Shown here: positions 34,538 through 46,612 of the stretch, piece by piece
Position numbering within the stretch: the stretch's first letter is position 1
Layout: each line of letters opens with the position of its first letter
DNA from: Coleophoma eucalyptorum
Lineage: Eukaryota > Ascomycota > Leotiomycetes > Helotiales > Dermateaceae
DNA: 64,000 nt
NCBI GenBank assembly: GCA_026120035.1
Contig: JALRME010000003.1
Span: forward strand, 1,302,001 to 1,366,000
Direction: 5' to 3'
Program-made: the position numbers and the translations under genes
The notes under the pieces: model-generated
Databases searched by the model: none
Seen by the model: the letters and a program-made list of their open reading frames with translations, nothing else
What the model was told of the DNA's origin: nothing

Positions 34538-37073
34538 CAAACAATGCGCACTGGAAACGCACATATTATTTTTTTTTTGGTTCGGGCCGAACACACCGCG
34601 AGAATACTCCTTTTCGATCTCGATGAGTGAAATTAGGTCGAGCTTGGGGTATCAAATGGCGTGTTGCGAGCGCATAGGACGATAAGAGAGCCTTGAGTAT
34701 ATTCTTGATCTTCCCTGGACGTGGACATGCATAAGGTACGGCGCTAGTGCTCGGTTACCCTCACTATCCGCTCCGCCCGATGCAAGTACTCCATTCTCGG
34801 ACTTTCCAGGGACAAAGAAAAAAAAACCCTTGCCAAGTCCCGTCCGGGATAGTTAGTTCGTTCTCTAACAAAATATCGCTCGGGGATTTACTAAGCACCT
34901 CGAATTTTCTTTTTTCGAATCATGTTTTTGATTTGGCACGTTGCTTGACTCAGCTAATCAACAATCCCTTTTCTGCCGTTTTGCAAGTCCCATGTCCTGC
35001 CCGCTCTCTTTCTGTTCCTGTCTCTCTTTCTCTCTCGACACTTACGTCGATGGATCCCGATCCCCCTTACCGGGATTACACTTAACTCCAGTTGTCCGGC
35101 GCTACCTCCATGACTCTATCGTCATGACTTTTTGTCGGGTCTGGGGTCTGTGTGTGTATGTGCGTGTTGTGTGACATCGCAGAAATTTCTCTTCTTGAAC
35201 AATCCCGTTCACCGTTATCCCACTTATTTTTTTTTATCTCCATGCAGGCCTGTCTCCGTGAGGGCATGATGACAGGTACAAAAGTCACTAGCTTCGGAGT
35301 TAGTTGCGATGACACCTCGACTATATGGGAAATCATGTGAGATCTTGACGATGAAACACCGCGGAGGACATCTACAACCATATCAGCCTATACTGTTCGG
35401 AAAGCTTGTTACAATTGATGTAAGGTACTGGCTATCCATGAGGGCACGGTGGGGGAGATGATTGGCGGGTTTTACTATTGGGGTGCTTACGGGTGGTTTC
35501 TCGAGGCGTCTGTCGCTGGAGCTGCTTCGCCTATGGCTGGCTAGTCTGCAATGGGGGCAAGCAATGGAATCAATCATAGCGGTAGGTCAACTGACAAGTC
35601 TTGAGGTAATGGTGCTAAGATGCACCACCACAAGGTAAGTCACCACCTTTACTCGATGATATCAACTGGTAAGCTTTTCCGCCCTGTGGGCTCAGAATAA
35701 GGTTTACTAGTCGGACTTTCCCCATGTGGCTGGGCGCCCTGCAGCTGGCTTGCCAAGGGCAGGAGGGGTAAGTCGAGGCCTACACTGCACTTTCCGTCGG
35801 AGAGAGGAGCAGCACACCGAAGCAGGTGTTTTCCTATTGGAATCTCGGTGTCATCATGACCGAGTCGATATGTGTTGCAGCGATGTCGGTTTCTGGTGAG
35901 CGAGAGAGACCTGTTCGCTAAGCGACTGTGGATTGGCGATGGGTATCTGGGGAATAAGTCGGCCGGCCATGTATGTAAAAGATGCAATGCGGACAGTACG
36001 GGCAGCAGAGCTTCCCACGGCCGCGAATTAATTTTGGCGGATGCAATATCGCAACTTATTTCCTGCGAATAAAGATGGCTTGAATTCCGTTCTGCGTGCC
36101 GATGACTGTACTCGCTAACTCGCCTGATTGGTATCTAAAACTCGTGGCTGCATCATGCAAAACCCCTCATGTCAGCGACTCCACAAGTCTTCCCCATTCA
36201 CCACGCAGATAATGTAAAAGCTTGAGGTTGGGATGCTCAGGGCCATAAACAACGGTAGCAACAGAATGTGAGATGGCGGAAACGAGCAATTGATGCACGC
36301 AATCACCAGGGTATGAGGACAACGTGAGTGAGGGAATGGTTGACTGTGCATAGAGCTATGTATCTTCACTCGATAGGCACTGGAGAAGGCGTCTTTGGCA
36401 ATTGTGCCATTGGGAGGAGGTCCGAGAGATAGCATGCCTGTCTAGATCTGATATCGCCGTGGACCCTCCCTTAGGGCGGGCTGCGCTGTCGCGGCATCAG
36501 AAAAGTTTTGTTGGTTGGGGCTACGTCCTGGCTCCCCAGCCAAGTCAAGCAAACAAGCAAGCATCCGAATCCCTCGCATGCGCAGTAATCTAAACAGATC
36601 ATGAATGATGTGAATGTTTATGAGCGGCTTGCAAATAAACCAATTACACGTGCTTCAAGATCATCATCACAGCAGACAAGACGTTTCTTCTGGTTACGAA
36701 TCATTTTGATTTGACAAGTGAATTCTTAAACGCCGGCCACCTCTCGTCCGGACCTTCACTCAACACTCCCTATGCGCCAGCATACTCTCCGAAGTAGCAG
36801 CAGAATTTTTTTACACGGAGAAAAAAACAAAAAAAGCTGTAGGTATCCCATCTCTAAACATGATCTCCGTTTGAATATACAAAAGCCTTGGAGGACTAAG
36901 TGGGAATCGTGCATTGCATATTCAAAAAAGCAAATGAGCGTCAAAAAGCCATACCCCCCAGACTCAAAAGGCATATCCGTGAATCATTTCAACCCAGTTC
37001 CATGTGAACGCCACTCCCCGAAAATCAAACCCTTGACCAGATAACTTTCTAATCCACATATGGCCAGCCTTTT

Positions 37074-38415
37074 TCAGACCAGCATCCCATTATCATATTC
37101 GGTGCCAAACATCATGTTGTCCAGCTGATCCAGCATTGGCCCCGTACTGCAGTCTAACATTCCAGGTCGGATCGTCCCATCAGCAAAATTCATGCCATCG
37201 TTTATTTGCATGGTTTTGAGCATGTCTGAGTCCATTGAGCCGCCATATGACCCCGTCATTGGCGCTGATCTTGGCGCGGCGCCGTATTGCTGTTGGCGCA
37301 TGTAGTGAGCTGTGAGATCCAGAGCATGAGCTTGTCCGAGAAACTCGTCACCGCCCGACCAGGGAGAGAAGGGCGAGTCATTGCGGAACATAGGTGAAGA
37401 GGAACGGAACTCGGTGAAGACTGGTGATGGCATTGACTGCGATGTCTCAAAGGATGCTCGTGGTTGATAAACTGATTCGTCGTCGAACGATTGTCGGACA
37501 CCAGTGTTAGGTTCTGATTTCAGAACCATGGTGTTGAGAGGAGATAGGTTGCTTTTCGCTGCCGCAGCTTGTTGTTGTTGTTGTTGCTGCTGCTGTTGCT
37601 GCCAGAGTAATTGATTGTAGTCCTTGGAAATATTTGAGTGATCGCTCTCGCTGCTACTGGCTCGATCCGTACGGTCGAGTGGCGGACTTGAGACCGCAGA
37701 GTCGGATCCTTTCCTGCTGCCATTACTTCCTCCAATATCGTGTGCGCTCATCTCTGCTCGTGCAGCTTGTAATTGTGCCTGTAGTTCGGCAAAGTCCTCA
37801 GCACCTTCGGGGAAGGCACACGGTAGATCTGGCGACGGCCTGATGCATCCGAGTTTCGAAGCGATGTCGTGTATTACAGGCTGTCCTCGCTCATTCATTT
37901 CTGGTTCTCCTAGCTCCCACGACTCGCCATTTCGGATCATAGTATATAATTTTTGGACGGTCGCAATAAGTGCATATTGTGTGTTCTCTAGTACTTCGGC
38001 ATACCTGCAATGGACCAATTAGCTCTATGTCTATGATGGGATATTCGTTGGGGCAGAGAGGTTGGGACGCACCCTCTCGGTAACTGCTTGAACTCAGTCT
38101 TTTTCCGGCTACCAGCTGTGCACACCAACCCATCGTCCTTACACCTTTTGCAAGGGGATTCTCCGTCACACTGAGGATTGATCAGCTTTAGAAAAGAAGA
38201 ACTAGTTATTTTCTTCAAGATAATACCTTAGTCTTCTTCATTCGACATCGCTCGCATGCCTTCCATACACGCTTATGTCTCCCATCAATTATGACAGCAC
38301 CATGGTCGTGGGTAGTGCTCGCTCTTTTTGAAGATCGGTGGGCAGACTTAGAACTCGACACCTTAGCTCGCCTAGTTGGATGATCCTCCATGGGAGGGGT
38401 TGGTAAACTGGACAT
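37074..38415 (-). CDS. Zn2Cys6 transcription factor with polyglutamine tract
   Basis: Three exons, complement of 38227-38415, 38073-38170 and 37074-38004, give 405 residues. The zinc cluster (about residues 53-80) is split by intron 1: WKACERCRMKKTK, then CDGESPCKRCKDDGLVC, with all six cysteines. GSRKKTEFKQLPRGYAEVLE follows, a basic linker running into a predicted coiled coil (TQYALIATVQKLYTMI). SKLGCIRPSPDLP is a further short conserved-looking block. The rest is low-complexity: Ser-rich stretches, an 11-residue Q tract followed by Ala, and a Gly/Met/Asp-rich tail that may activate transcription. There is no recognisable Fungal_trans domain. The family is found in filamentous fungi, but I cannot name a characterised orthologue. 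It stands alone in a gene-poor region with a long upstream sequence, as is common for developmental regulators. Confidence 0.87.
37569..37601 (-). repeat. CAG/CAA repeat encoding 11 glutamines
   Basis: Eleven consecutive glutamine codons, a mixture of CAG and CAA, lie in frame in the zinc-cluster regulator. The mixture of codons stabilises the tract, yet length variation between isolates is plausible. Confidence 0.9.
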
Positions 38416-41400
38416 TGTTGGGTGTAATACAAAGGTAGGTAGTAGTAATAAGTGACCTGGGTAGGCTTGAGGTGTAAGTCGATCAAGGGCCGATGGTCGG
38501 GTCGAGGTAAGTAAGTAGTATCAATTGGGATCAACGTTTGGATATATAGATCGGGGTCAGAGGGAAAGTCCGTGGAACAAGTTTGATTGAGGGTTAAATA
38601 ACTCAATGCCCGAAGAGTATGAGTCGGACTTTGATCGGGAGTGTGTTATGTTATAATAGGGCTGTTGACGAGCCGCTTGCCAGGCAAGGGTTGTTGGTCG
38701 GCGAGATGGTTAAGGCCGAGCTGTACTAAGAAACAATGGACGAACAGGAACAGCAACCAAAACAACAACAGCCAGAAGATCTATCCGGACCAAGGTCAAG
38801 CAGGATTAAATGCTTTCGGCTGTTTCGTGTGAACCCGGAATAGACAGACCAGGTAGTCCAGAGCAGCGGGCTACGAATCGAGATGCGCGCTGGCTGTGGT
38901 GGGTCGCGTGGGAATGATTATATGAGGGCGAGCGATGCAATACGCAGCAGAATGCTCATCAGGGTAGACGTCAAAGAGTCAAGTGATGGAAGAGCGGGCG
39001 GGCATGGGGGAAGTGTGCCGTTGGAACCGTGGGATATCGAAAGAGCTAGAAAAGGAGGAGGGCGGCAGCTTATAGTTATTATACAGTATGTGGAACGGAG
39101 TTTGGCAGCAAGCAGGAAGGGCAACAGTAAGAGAGAGTGGAGTTAACGTGGTCTTGGTATAACTCTGCGGACTTCAAGCAAACGGTACGGCATGGTGAGT
39201 AAGGTGGTCAGGATCAGGTAGGCTATGGAGGAGCTAAAGGGGGCTTCTGTGTGGTTGCTTACCGTACCGTAGTCTCGGATACGCACGCCTTGCTGACACC
39301 GACTTGCAGCTGAAGGCCCAGCATAATAAATTTTATGAACTGCAACGGACAACAGCTTCAGGGAAATACCGAGGGAGCGAGCTGGGATCAGCAGCTTTAC
39401 AGATCATAATCATACCCTAGTCTCCAACATGCCCCAACTAGGTTTAGCCCCACCCTGGCGCTCTAGGCTTGGAAGAGCAATAGTACCGCCCTAGTCCTTA
39501 TGTCCTTCAAAACCTTACAGCGGTAGGAGGGAGCAACTCTTTGCCCCGTGCGCCGGATCGGATTAGGATGGGAAGCGACGGCTCTCCGTACATACGACTT
39601 TTCTTGGGATCCTCGTTATTGCTCAATTCTACTCGACTCGTGATCGCAATGCCTGCGAAATGGGACCTGAAGCCGTGCCGTACCGCACCGTGGGCAACAC
39701 GCTCACTATCTTTCTACTGTTCGGCCTGCAACTGAGGGTGCGACCATCGTCACGATTCCGTCATGTCCGCTCCAGCCCTGCCAGTGTGGAGTTGAAGTTC
39801 CCAGCGATGCACAGATTTGCACTGCTCCAGATCCTTCGGCGATAAAAGTCTCTTGAGATAGTTGTGGTCACGGTGACGTATATTAGACTTTGTCCTCTGC
39901 TATCTTCGTAGCAACGAACGAGCGACGTCGCACCAGACGTGTTTTAGGACCGAGGCAGGATTAGCACCTGGGTTCAACTCTTTTGTCGAAAGTCACCCGC
40001 ACAAGCAGTCGAGCACCGGTCTAGAATGAATGTTAAGCCTAATCATCCATGGTCTGGCGATAAGATCATGGAAAATGGGCAACTTCGTGCGTAAATCCAT
40101 CCCAGGAGAGCCTTGCTACATGATGTATGTGGCAACGCCAACCTTTTCCAGCGCACACTGCCACTACTTATGGCACTAATATATACTACTAAGTTAAACC
40201 ACGGCTCTCTTGGTCATCCCCGAATGAGTAGGGTAGGGCGGAAGACCTCATTTCTGTGCTGATAAAAAAAGCAGTGCTGCGGATTGTGGTATGGTTGGCA
40301 TTTCCTGGGCATGTCTTGGGGGTATTGAGGTTCAACCCACCAGCCTTTCGCCTGCAATAATAGTTTATGAGCGCGTCAAAATAAGGATTTGGTGTGCTTG
40401 GCGCCAACACCCATGAGCGAAAAGCAACCATGAGGTTACAGACAATCGCACAGAATCAGGGAATGGGACTAAGCGCTAGCATCGTCAGAACTTGACCATG
40501 GCTAGATAGGGTACGAGCGCTCAGTTCGAATTGAGTCAAAGACCAACAATCACAAAAGCTGCAGGGTGATTGGGGTGCTGCAAATTGTTGACAATTGGGG
40601 TCTTCTGGGTCTGAGCTGGTTCCAATGAGATGGTACAGCTTAAGCCGGTCGCTGATAGTAAGCAGCCGGCGGGGGTCTGGGCTGACCCTTCCGCATGAAC
40701 TTGAGCCTGAGGGTGATAGTACAGACGTCAATATGACGGCCTCATGATTTCTGCAGATTTAAGGCGGCGCATGGAGAGTAATTCCCGTCTGTGATAATGG
40801 GTGAGTCAAGTACGGCCGTTCTATCGTTGAGCGCCGCGAAAGTCTGCTTTCGGCCGAAGGGCTGCAATCGCTCTTTGAAATCGGTCTCCTCTCCATGCTT
40901 TGAAAGCCCTTCTAGAATAATCCGCTTACTACTCCTCGAACCATTTGACCCAGGATTGACAATACTCAGTCATCAATGCTCAGTCATCAACCATTTCCCG
41001 AAAAGAGCCAGCCACGTAGTTTATTTGCTTGTGCGGACCTTATTCCATGAGTATAGTGCTGATATTCGGTAGCGTACAGTAATCAACCTAGCCGCTTCCA
41101 TGTGTCAAGCGCGCAAGAAAAGGAGGGATTTCAAATGAAAGGTAGGGATTTGCTAGGATAAGCGAAATCGGGCTAGTGGTCGTTGAGTCGTCGTCGGACA
41201 TATTATACAATGCAGCTTTAGAAATTAAGGAGATTGTGATGGTCATTGTGGGAGGATAGTATAGGATAGGAGATACTGGTCGTAGAGGCTTCAAATGCAT
41301 CGGCCTTTGAGCCCTGCGAAACCATAGCAATGCTTTCTTTTCCCTGGATTTGGCATTTGCGACGAGCCTGGAATGTCTACTCGCTACAACTGATGAGAGC

Positions 41401-44400
41401 AGGGCTGACCGGAGTGGGTTGTAAAGATGGGTATGACCCTGTTGCTATACGCCAGTCTTCACACCCCTTCGAGAGAGACATTTTGAGACGGCAGCATATG
41501 CATTGGATGTTTGCAGTACAGCTTCGCGGGATGATGCCATAAGGAACCTAGCTATCGAGAATGATTCTTGCGCCTTGCTCTACAATCCTGAACGGACTCC
41601 CGACTCGGCAGACCAAGAAGTTACAGGTACCTTGGCTCGACCGTTCTAGTGCCCGCTCAACTTTGGCATGAAGCTATTGATACAGCCTTCGCTCTTGATT
41701 CAAGTGGAGGCATGAGATCGGTGGCTTTTCCTTGTCTCCTGAAAGACCCTGAAGGCCTGAAAGGGGATCCACTAAGGGCCTCAGAAGATTTTCTTCTAGA
41801 AGACTCGTGTTATGAGACCAAAAGTACCCACGCAAAAGCAGCACAGTGCCAAACCGGACAAGAATAGTCCTGTATAATAAAGCGCATCCTGAACTCGATC
41901 TGGATCGTGCCGCGGAAATCTCTCGGAGGGGTATTTGCTCTAGCCGGATGGAGTAGCAGTGCTGAATGGTTCTGTGCGGCGGGTTTAGCGGACTTGCGGT
42001 TCTTGCGGCATCTTCTAAGCTTCCGATCCGGCTTTCGCATCCGGGAGAAGATGAAGAGGTACCCACAATCCAGTATTAGAGATGTATGAGGTAAACAAAG
42101 ATTTACTGCCAGTTCTGTGATCAGAATCTGGGATGTAGCAAATACCTAAAAGGCTGCAAAGGATTTTCCTTCCTAATCCCAGTCCCCGATTTTCGTTCAA
42201 ATACCAGATGGTTCGCACATGCTATAGGGCCGGAAAACTAACTTTGTAGGGAAGGAATGGCGTAAACATCACAGCACTAGCAGTTTTGTGCTTGTGATGA
42301 CTTTCAGTGCTCTTCTGATGATTACGAACTTGCCATGTAATCACTCTCACTGCATCGGAACCGACCACCAGTTCCGAGTGCCGAACCAAAATAAAAGGCT
42401 CAACGGCACATAGCGGTGTCTCAATACCGCTGTTCCTGGTCTCCTTCCCCCCATACCATATCATCTGCACCAATCTAGGCACCGTTATTGGAGATTAACA
42501 TGGAGTACGAACTCTCGTCGCATCAGCTGTCCATGGGGTAGGGCATTGTGGGATTGAACAGACCTGCAATTTGAAAGTTTTAAGGCCTTTGTTCATCTAG
42601 AGCCTGGCTTCGGTCTTTGCTAAACGGAGGAAGCGAGGAAGCGAGCGCGCGAGCGACCGTCCGTCTCTCTGTTTACATCCGGGTCCGAGGTCAACGGACC
42701 TTTTCATTCCCCGTCCCACGGCGGGTTATGGGCCACTCAGAGCTCGTCGCGCCGTTGTTGTGTGGGATTTAATCATCAGCAACCTGCATGGCACGGTCAT
42801 GGAAATGACATAAACTTTATGTCGTCTCGTTTCTTCTTGCACTCGATATACTCCCCAAAGCCCACCCCAGGGATACGATACGGAATCCTTACTTGGTGCT
42901 CTTTCCATTCCTGGGCTGCCTGAAAGCACCAGTGTAGGGTTGTCGGATGTTTACAGCCCAGTAATTTCCCCGGTGTATTCCTCCCGACTCGTACCTCGTA
43001 TTCACCTAAAGGATGGAGAATGGGTTGATAGAGTCCCCGAAAATATCATCCTGGGCGAGGATTCCATGCTCTTCGCCGAGGGCTTCGGGGATTGTACTCG
43101 TCCGCCGCATCTCGCTCGCTCGCCGGCGCAAGAAAGAAGACGGACGGCGGTGCAATGAAAGAGAAGTACCCCAGATCGCTATGCAGGGGCCCCAAGCCTT
43201 GGCATACTCCACCCAAGACGTCTCCAAGCCGTCCCCAAGACTGCTCCCCCGCCGTGAGTTCTTGAGGTCTACAGACTCTTACTACAGCACAGTAGCACCG
43301 TTGTAGATCTCCCGCCGAGCATTCAGTTGTGTTGTGCACTGCCGCTTTCTGAAGCCAGCAACCAGAAGGCACCGTAGGTGCGTTGCGCCGTATTCGGAAA
43401 GTGACTGGCTTTCCTGTCGCTAGGGTCCAGGCAGCAGATACGTCCTTGATCCGAGTAAACCAATGGAAATCGGATGCGAGGCGCTGGTAATATACCAACA
43501 AGGTTGCTGCGTAATCCCCATGTTGGAGCACAATCTCGATATGAACCGGTGGACACGACCACGAATACGTCGGGCTTAGTTTATCCGCTATGTGCCACAA
43601 ATGACATGACATCCATCCCCGCCGCCCAATAGAGCGCAACCATGCCTGATTTAGGTATGTACTTCGCAACCAAATGTTTATACTTGTTGGTATATCTATC
43701 TTTTCTTCGCCATACATGCATATGTGCAATCCCAACTTTCTCTCGTGTCGCATTGCCTGTAACCCCAGGATTTTCAAACCACTCCTCCGACAGCCAGACT
43801 GCGGTGACTGGAACCTCCATTCGGCCATTCTGTAGAGCGGGGAAGGAAAATATCAAAAGCCCGATAGTGCAGATAATTCAAGCCCATCCGGCCAGACTCA
43901 TTCCCGTGCCGGGAGGGATAAAACCTGAGATGCGAGCAAGCATTACAACTGACTGGCCAGCCTTCTGAATACCACTCGCTTGCTGTCAAGGTTACAATCT
44001 ATGGTGGCTTAAACCTGTAATGTGACTTTCCGTCGCTGATGATGCCTCACGCCAAGTTTCAGACTATTTGGAGAAGGTTATTTAGGTTTCGTGCTTGGGA
44101 CGACAAGAAAACTTGATTTGGAGTATGAGGAGAAGCCACTCTCCTTAGACTTTGCGGGAAATCTTCTGATGAAACTCCCCATTTTCGAGACCAAACTCCC
44201 CTCCAGCCTCTGTCAAATATCCCCAAGTTGATCTTGAATCATTTTCTTGCCTTACTTGACGCTTGCAGGATATTTCTCGGTCTCGTTGCTTTGATAACTG
44301 GGTTTCAATCTGTGAGAACTTCAAGCTTTTTGTGAATGTGCATCTCGAGAGAAACCTAGTTCGCCTAGCGTCAGCTGCTTTGGTGATCAAAGCGTTTACA

Positions 44401-46612
44401 GGCCGCTACGGACCTTCTTGTGCGTGGATGGCTTATAGTTTGACAGTGGGAGAAATAGCTAGGATGCAGCGTATGATGATCCCAAGGTATAATCGAGTTT
44501 AATAGTTCGTTTAACTACGCCGTGGTTCGAGACCGCCTGTGTATGACAGGTGAAATTACGAAGCTACGCCTTACAGCTCACCAATAACTAGGCCGTGGCT
44601 AGCAGACTTGAACCTATAGAGACTGGCTCTAGGAGCATATTAAATCTCACTAGGCTTTGACAAATTTGACAATCAGCTCCTCTTCTAGCGAAAGCCATCT
44701 GGCTGCCTGTCGTGTCTTTCAATTATCACAACCTATCAAATTTGGAGATTGACAGGGAAAAATCTCACGCACTAGGATAAGTGAGGGTAAGCAAACACTT
44801 CACTCTCTGACACACCCTGCAGGCTCTGAACTCCAGAACCTGCTGAAGGCTTCAATAATAAAAGTGTATGTGTTCAGATAACAATCTCTCTACGGTGGGG
44901 TGATATTGGTAGCTATCGCGATATTAGGAAACCCCCGTAAGATTCTTATAATAATTAGTGCCACGGCCGGCGTCTATTGGGGACCTGTGGTTCTGCATAG
45001 GCTGTGTTGTACACCGTATTACTCAGCTCAATTTCCTTGCATGACCTGAACGAGACCCTTCATCTGCAACAAGGATCCTCTTGTTTCCTAAACCGAATGA
45101 ATTTTGGGTGTCCTATATTCTTACGTTGGCATGGCGATCAGATGTGATTTCTGCTTTTACGAGATATAGTCTGTTGCTAATAACAGGGAATAACCCATCC
45201 GATTGGTGTCTTGTTTACGATCTAGGACGAGTGAGCATCAAGAAGTTGAAATTTTGGCGAAGCCTTCGACATTTCAGATTTCAATTCTTGGTTTACTGGA
45301 TTGCATTCCCTCTTGCTATTAAGTAGTATTAAGCATGTGAAAAGGTGATGATATCTATACTGAGATAATTGGTTCTTGTGTAAACAATTGAGTAAGAAAC
45401 TTCAATTATTTTACGATAAGAAACTGTTAGGAAGCTAATTATTAAAATTCTATCATTGTATAGTAGCCTTGTTGACATTACGCCAAGCTCTGCAACAGCT
45501 GTCCTCAGGTTTATAGCGTCCTAACCACCATTAACCTGTTTCAAGCGGGGTCTTGCAGTTGAAACTAGAGACAAATACACAAATGGAAGTTATAGAAACA
45601 GCCAGTTGCAGTGTAATATCTAACGTCCTAGCAAAAAGCACCAAAGTGCTACCAGATGTTGTTTTGCTCCAAAAAGTGCCTGTAATTGGCTAAGTATATA
45701 CACAAAAAGATGGCATAAGTAAATAATCTTTTGTAAAACACTTGTTCAAACTAGGGTACAGGTCGCTCTAAGAGAGTCTACTTTAGGAGTTCAAAGAGTC
45801 AGATCTAGTCTTATTGTTTTACTTCTATTTGTTACAATTTTGGGGAAGTATACGTATATCTATCATAGTTGTAAACCCGTGATACTGGTTTGGAAGTGGA
45901 ACTATGCTCTTTCTTCACCTTTGCTCTTAATACTCTAGAAATATGTAATCTAGAATAGAGACAGTGTTCGCTATATGATAGTGATTAGATCAGCTAGAAT
46001 ACTCCTTGCATTACCTTTTAGGTTTCATTTAAGAATTCATGAGGGTTTCTAGGCTTATATCTTGATAACACAAGATCAGATCGAAAATCAGAAGATTTCA
46101 GAATATGATATCTTATTTCGAGAATTTTTATTCCTTTGCCTTCATTAACTACTTTACAGTTATGAAAGAAAAGATAGTTACCCGAGTGAAAACAAAAATC
46201 CTCTTGTACTCTGTGCACTAACTAAGTCGCATCGCTTCCACAAGTTTGGTCATGGACTTTTGTCTACAACAAATGCCAGATTGGATAAGTGTGACCAATA
46301 TGATATAGAATACCATGCCGCTTCAAATTTCAGGAATTAACCAAACCTTTACGGGACACTCGTGTGAGATGTGACCTCCTGCAATCCGTGTCGCACAGAG
46401 CAAAAACCTCTATAGCTGTATGGTAAGCGATAGGAGTACACGTGATAATACTCCACGTGTGTTATGGAGCTTCCCCCCTGTGCCTCTTAATTAGCGCGTG
46501 GGTTGAGAGCTCTCCCAGTTAAGCGCTAATGCCCTCTCAACTTCACATCTATCTATCAACCCCGACGATTAACCTCGATGAGCGTCCCTTCCAACATCAA
46601 TTATGACAGAAG
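38416..46612. other. 8.2-kb gene-poor region
   Basis: The left part (38416-39400) is the promoter of the polyglutamine regulator. The middle (39400-44600) has balanced composition and long overlapping frames on both strands without domains. The longest is 260 codons at 43046-43828 minus, which shows no motif and has competing frames on the other strand. From 44600 to 46300 the DNA is AT-rich. A CATGCTCAGTCATCAA-type direct duplication of about 14 bases lies near 40965-40990. The segment 46380-46612 is the promoter of the next regulator. Nothing else is supported. Confidence 0.45.

Larger units (their letters stand above)
28492..37073. other. Gene-poor, partly AT-rich region with decayed repeats
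   Basis: About 8.6 kb without a confident gene. From 28660 to 33500 the DNA is AT-rich, with open frames that are short and unstructured. Diverged repeats are visible at 29079-29160 and 32230-32925 and a short trinucleotide-like tract at 33171-33190. A possible relic frame lies at 34283-34537. From 34700 to 37070 the base composition is more balanced, but no frame longer than about 130 codons shows a domain. The last kilobase is the 3' flank of the regulator that ends at 37074. The pattern resembles old transposon-derived DNA, but no transposase or reverse transcriptase motif was recognised. Confidence 0.5.

Noticed and set aside
43046..43828. 260-codon open frame on the minus strand in the gene desert
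   Set aside because: Several other frames on both strands are open over the same DNA, composition is odd (many Arg, Trp, Cys), and there is no motif or splice context.
44570..44640. GGTTCAAGTCT on the minus strand as a possible tRNA B box
   Set aside because: The T-arm stem does not pair and no cloverleaf could be drawn.
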